The position numbers and the translations under genes are program-made. Shown here one piece after another: positions 62,001 through 64,000 of a DNA stretch of 64,000 bases (positions are counted from its first letter, which is position 1; every line of letters begins with the position of its first letter). Location of the stretch: the NCBI GenBank assembly GCA_905197955.1, contig CAJKAR010000013.1, forward strand, positions 1 through 64,000. Reading direction: 5' to 3'. The notes beneath the pieces are model-generated. The model had not been told where the DNA came from, ran no database searches, and was given only the letters and a program-made list of their open reading frames with translations. Source of the stretch: an uncultured Lentisphaeria bacterium (GTDB taxonomy: Bacteria; Verrucomicrobiota; Lentisphaeria; Victivallales; UBA1829).

Positions 62001-62969
62001 GAACAGCGGCAGAATTTCCGTATTCGGGAAATTCCGGCCTTTCAGCAGTTCCGCGCAGTCGCGAATCTCCCGCTCGCCGGGCAGAAACACCAGAATATCG
62101 CCGCGCCGGTCGATCTCATCCAGAAAGGTGATACCGCGCGCAACGCTTTCCGCAAGTTCCTCATCCTCCTCCGGTTCCAGATAGCAGTCCTCAATGGGGA
62201 AAAGGCGCCCCTCAACTTCTTCCACCGGAGCGTGGTCAAAAAATGCAGAAATCCGTTCCGATTCCAAGGTGGCAGAAGAGATGATCAGTTTCAGATCCGT
62301 CCGCTTCTTCAGAAGAAGTTTCAGATACCCCAGCAGAAAATCAATGTTCAGAGAACGTTCGTGGACCTCGTCAAGAATGATGCAGTCGTACTGGTAAAGC
62401 ATGGGATCGTCGCGCGTCTCGGCAAGGAGGATGCCGTCGGTCATGAATTTGACGACCGTATTCTCCGCGGTCCGGTCATCGAACCGCACTTTGTATCCAA
62501 CCTGAGCGCCGCATTCACAGGAAAGCTCCCCCGCAACCCGTCGGGCAAGAGAAGATGCGGCAATTCTGCGAGGCTGGGTACAGCCGATCCGTCCGACCCG
62601 TCCGAGCCCGGCGGAAAGCGCAATCTTCGGAAGCTGAGTCGTCTTGCCGGACCCCGTCGAACCGCAGACAATCACCACCGAATGACTCTTCAGCTTTTCC
62701 CGGATTGCCTCTACATGTGATGAAATCGGCAGATCTTCAGGAAACTCGTACCGGAGATCATCCGCAATTCTGGCAATCGAGCGTTTCAAAGCGTTCCGCA
62801 CCTGAAACGAAAGACTGTTGACCAGATGTTCCGCCGTCTCGGGCTTCCCGCCGAGCGCAGAGGCAGCACGATCCAGATCCCGCTTCAGACGGATGGAATC
62901 ACTCAGCCGGAGCACCGGAAAAAGAGCACGGAGCTCCGAAAGACGCTTTTTCAGATCCGGAACATTCAT
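59091..62969 (-). CDS. hrpA: ATP-dependent RNA helicase HrpA
   Basis: The protein has 1292 residues. This DEAH/RHA-type helicase has Walker A VIVCGSTGSGKTTQLPKIAL (near residue 100), IGCTQPRRIAA, motif II as DEVH (LDEVHERSLN; many relatives have DEAH), SATLES, and motif VI SARQRRGRCGRLRDG. The HA2 and OB domains follow. A very long C-terminal region with KVLLSGLPRQLG and HPGRRCHYAK is specific to bacterial HrpA. Its size is normal for the family (about 1300). It is implicated in ribosome or mRNA handling. It overlaps the glmS stop by one base (TAATG), so it is translated after glmS in one operon. Confidence 0.93.
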   Translation of the reverse strand: MNVPDLKKRLSELRALFPVLRLSDSIRLKRDLDRAASALGGKPETAEHLVNSLSFQVRNALKRSIARIADDLRYEFPEDLPISSHVEAIREKLKSHSVVIVCGSTGSGKTTQLPKIALSAGLGRVGRIGCTQPRRIAASSLARRVAGELSCECGAQVGYKVRFDDRTAENTVVKFMTDGILLAETRDDPMLYQYDCIILDEVHERSLNIDFLLGYLKLLLKKRTDLKLIISSATLESERISAFFDHAPVEEVEGRLFPIEDCYLEPEEDEELAESVARGITFLDEIDRRGDILVFLPGEREIRDCAELLKGRNFPNTEILPLFGRLSAGDQQRVFSPSRFRRIVLATNVAETSLTIPGIRYVVDSGLVRLSRYNPRTRIQELRVETISQASARQRRGRCGRLRDGVCVHLYSEEVLNESAEFTPPEIQRSSLAGVILQMASLGLPPLGEFPLVDEPSPALVREGMRALNDLRALNGTRLTPIGRKLAAMPLDPHLGKMLLEADRHRLLSELLVIVAFLSIPDPRERPFEKASEADAAHRKFASDKSDFIGILNLWLALEEEFRNNRNSNQALRRFAQKNYLNYRRIREWRNLADDLREICAEAGCTSKNEINLERLPYDVFHKVLLSGLPRQLGCYNRETRLYSDMGGKKFLLFPGSGLAKRKSPPDCVLSFALVETTRVFARCNAEARTEWLEQIAPHLCAYVYDNVYWDDRSGFVYARERVTAGQLVIHPGRRCHYAKTHPKETREVFLREGLVSGAANLRGSWLEESSYLIRELRLLELKIRRPDSLIDEVALYDWFDRSLPPEICSVDAVKRLWNAEKKSYAPPPEEFTTESYSELRESDYPDFLIFAGQRFSLSYRYDPGEKHDGITLLAREDSLNLLSPYVLDYLVPGYLPQKIELMIRSLPKSIRVELMPIADAVDSFMERYRAGEIFTEQPLALALTDFLLEEYGVEIEQDAFDRADLPEYLQMKLSILNEHGKVREITRTFPDVHRLDSCLSTNIPAVKKWDMEHCRCWPGISETLPYSITVSKEAGTLGYPAVVAEEESVGRKVFLKEREAKLNHERGLLMLYRMEMPVLIKHMRSALKVPHDLELSFFLNDPQWRDELIDSAVRESFPVDCWDIRSAGDFAQSVEHSRDCAAELLAGKLAELKSVFALYEEVVSLKRRLPRESDCAYAIEERLEFLFRKGFLRCRAAFSRYDRYLKALKIRVERALTAPAKDAQKGADLELYVSKLKLALDVEPDLERNEELCEFYLLFEEANINRYAPEIRTLEKCGPEVLKRKWDAVRI

Positions 62970-64000
62970 TATTCCACTGTAACGCTTTTTGCAAGATTTC
63001 TCGGATGGTCGATTTCACAACCTCTTGCCCGTGCGAAATAGTAGGCGAAGAGCTGAAGAGCGACCACGGTGGTCAGCGGAGCAATGAAACGGGAAGAGGG
63101 CGGAACGCGTATGATATCGCCCGTGAACTTGTCGGCAGCGGTGTCGTCGCCCGTTACGACCGCGATCACGGAAGATTTGCGGGCAAGACACTCCTGAATA
63201 TTGCCGATCATTTTCTCCTGTCCCGGAATCGCGTTCGCGAGCGCCAGAACCGGAACTTTTTCGTCCAACAGGGCAATCGGCCCGTGCTTCAGCTCCGCGG
63301 CATGATATCCTTCCGCATGAATGTAGCTGATCTCCTTGAGCTTGAGCGCTCCTTCCAGAGCGGTCGGATACAGACAGCCGCGGCCGATATAGAAGAAATC
63401 TTCCGCATACGCATATTTCTCTGCAATCTTCTCAATCACCGGAGCCTGTTTCAGCGTTTCGCGGATAAGTTCGGGCAGTTTCTCAATTTCAAGCATGAGA
63501 CGTTCCCCGTCATCGCGATTGAGCCGGCGGTTCCGTCCCAGCATAAGCGCCAGCATCAGCAGAACGGTCACCTGGCAGGTGAACGCCTTGGTGGAGGCAA
63601 CACTGATCTCTGGACCGGCGTGCAGATAAATCCCGCGTCCGGCTTCACGCGCAATCGTCGATCCGACCACGTTGCAGAGAGCTGCCACAATGGCGCCTTT
63701 GTTCATGGCCTCCCGAACGGCGGCGAGAGTATCGGCGGTCTCACCGGACTGGCTGATCGGCAGAACGAGCGTATCCGGATCGATAATCGGATTGCGGTAA
63801 CGGAACTCGGCAGCCTGTTCGACCTCGGTCGGAATGCTGGCGATGTCCTCGAAGAAATACTCTCCGACCATGCCCGCGTGAAGACTCGTTCCACAGCCGG
63901 CAATCACGATACGCGAGATTTTCGCCAGCTCATGCGGAGAAAGTCCGAGTCCGGAAAGGATCGCGCTCTTGAGCCGGTGATCCAGACGGCCGCGAATCGT
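62969..64000 (-). CDS. glmS: Glucosamine-6-phosphate synthase, 3' part (runs off the window)
   Basis: About 343 C-terminal residues are present; the N-terminal glutamine amidotransferase half lies beyond the window edge. The visible part is the isomerase half with two SIS domains: TIRGRLDHRL, IVIAGCGTSLHAGMVGEYF, PISQSGETADTLAA, SVASTKAFTCQ, GRGCLYPTALEGALKLKEIS, HAEGYHAAELKHGPIALL, and the C-terminal active-site tail NLAKSVTVE. It makes glucosamine 6-phosphate from fructose 6-phosphate and glutamine for peptidoglycan and envelope glycans. It lies upstream of hrpA. Confidence 0.95.
   Translation of the reverse strand, partial: TIRGRLDHRLKSAILSGLGLSPHELAKISRIVIAGCGTSLHAGMVGEYFFEDIASIPTEVEQAAEFRYRNPIIDPDTLVLPISQSGETADTLAAVREAMNKGAIVAALCNVVGSTIAREAGRGIYLHAGPEISVASTKAFTCQVTVLLMLALMLGRNRRLNRDDGERLMLEIEKLPELIRETLKQAPVIEKIAEKYAYAEDFFYIGRGCLYPTALEGALKLKEISYIHAEGYHAAELKHGPIALLDEKVPVLALANAIPGQEKMIGNIQECLARKSSVIAVVTGDDTAADKFTGDIIRVPPSSRFIAPLTTVVALQLFAYYFARARGCEIDHPRNLAKSVTVE

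Noticed and set aside
60744..62720. 658-codon open frame antisense to hrpA, and a similar one at 58980-60677
   Set aside because: They mirror the codon bias of hrpA, have a composition full of Arg/His/Gln with no domain, and have no ribosome binding site.
1..64000. tRNA/rRNA genes and CRISPR arrays
   Set aside because: I looked in the longer intergenic gaps for tRNA-like arms, CCA ends and regularly spaced repeats and found none.

Overview
The window looks like a chromosome fragment of an anaerobic, polysaccharide-fermenting bacterium of the Lentisphaerota / Victivallales type. This call is an inference. It rests on prepilin-like proteins of the FTLIELL / FTLLELL class sitting beside carbohydrate enzymes, two cytoplasmic GH29 fucosidases, a complete rnf operon and good AGGAG-type ribosome binding sites. 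I saw no tRNA, rRNA, CRISPR array or phage module.

Layout. 1-2025: a small zinc-ribbon membrane protein, a 3' fragment of an ISL3-type transposase, and a complete but dead IS481-type element (848-2025) with recognisable terminal inverted repeats. 2066-9118: an AraC regulator divergent from a GH78-like enzyme, a GH39-like enzyme, a prepilin-like protein and a secreted beta-helix (pectate-lyase-like) protein. 9119-14723: a decayed zone holding a frameshifted 3' end of a CBM9-like gene, two copies of a 102-bp hairpin-bearing repeat, an AT-rich gene for a secreted repeat protein, a dead IS630-type element (12600-13763, flanked by TA), a solo IS481 end and an AraC relic. 14724-22001: a LacI regulator, prepilin, large secreted GH-A enzyme and GH42 enzyme in one operon. 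22048-27140 (minus): a tightly overlapping catabolic operon (Gfo/Idh/MocA dehydrogenase, SelA/DgaE-like PLP enzyme, RidA, D-aminoacylase-like amidohydrolase, SDR) with a divergent AraC gene (27230-28126). 28537-32879 (minus): SGNH hydrolase, a 41-aa prepilin stub, a CE7 esterase and a GH29 fucosidase.

The second half is mostly housekeeping genes. 33061-33290 is an IS481 5' relic. Then come glgC, an HD-domain hydrolase, upp, a GT4 glycosyltransferase with a WbaP-type polyprenyl sugar-phosphate transferase (exopolysaccharide start), an FAD-dependent oxidoreductase, a second GH29, the rnfABCDGE operon (42290-47497), a lipoprotein alpha/beta hydrolase, a GH151/GHL6-like enzyme, zwf, a GT-C-type membrane protein overlapping sbcC, a META-domain lipoprotein, hrpA and the 3' part of glmS.

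The most interesting pattern is a repeated regulator / prepilin / secreted-enzyme module. In three loci a prepilin-like gene (one now reduced to its N-terminus) lies just upstream of the first gene that has a Sec signal peptide, while the neighbouring enzymes without signals look cytoplasmic. The prepilin cleavage sites also lack the usual Gly(-1). The second candidate is the 22-27 kb operon, which reads as a non-phosphorylating route from an N-acylated amino-sugar acid or D-amino acid to a keto acid, with RidA clearing the enamine/imine intermediate.
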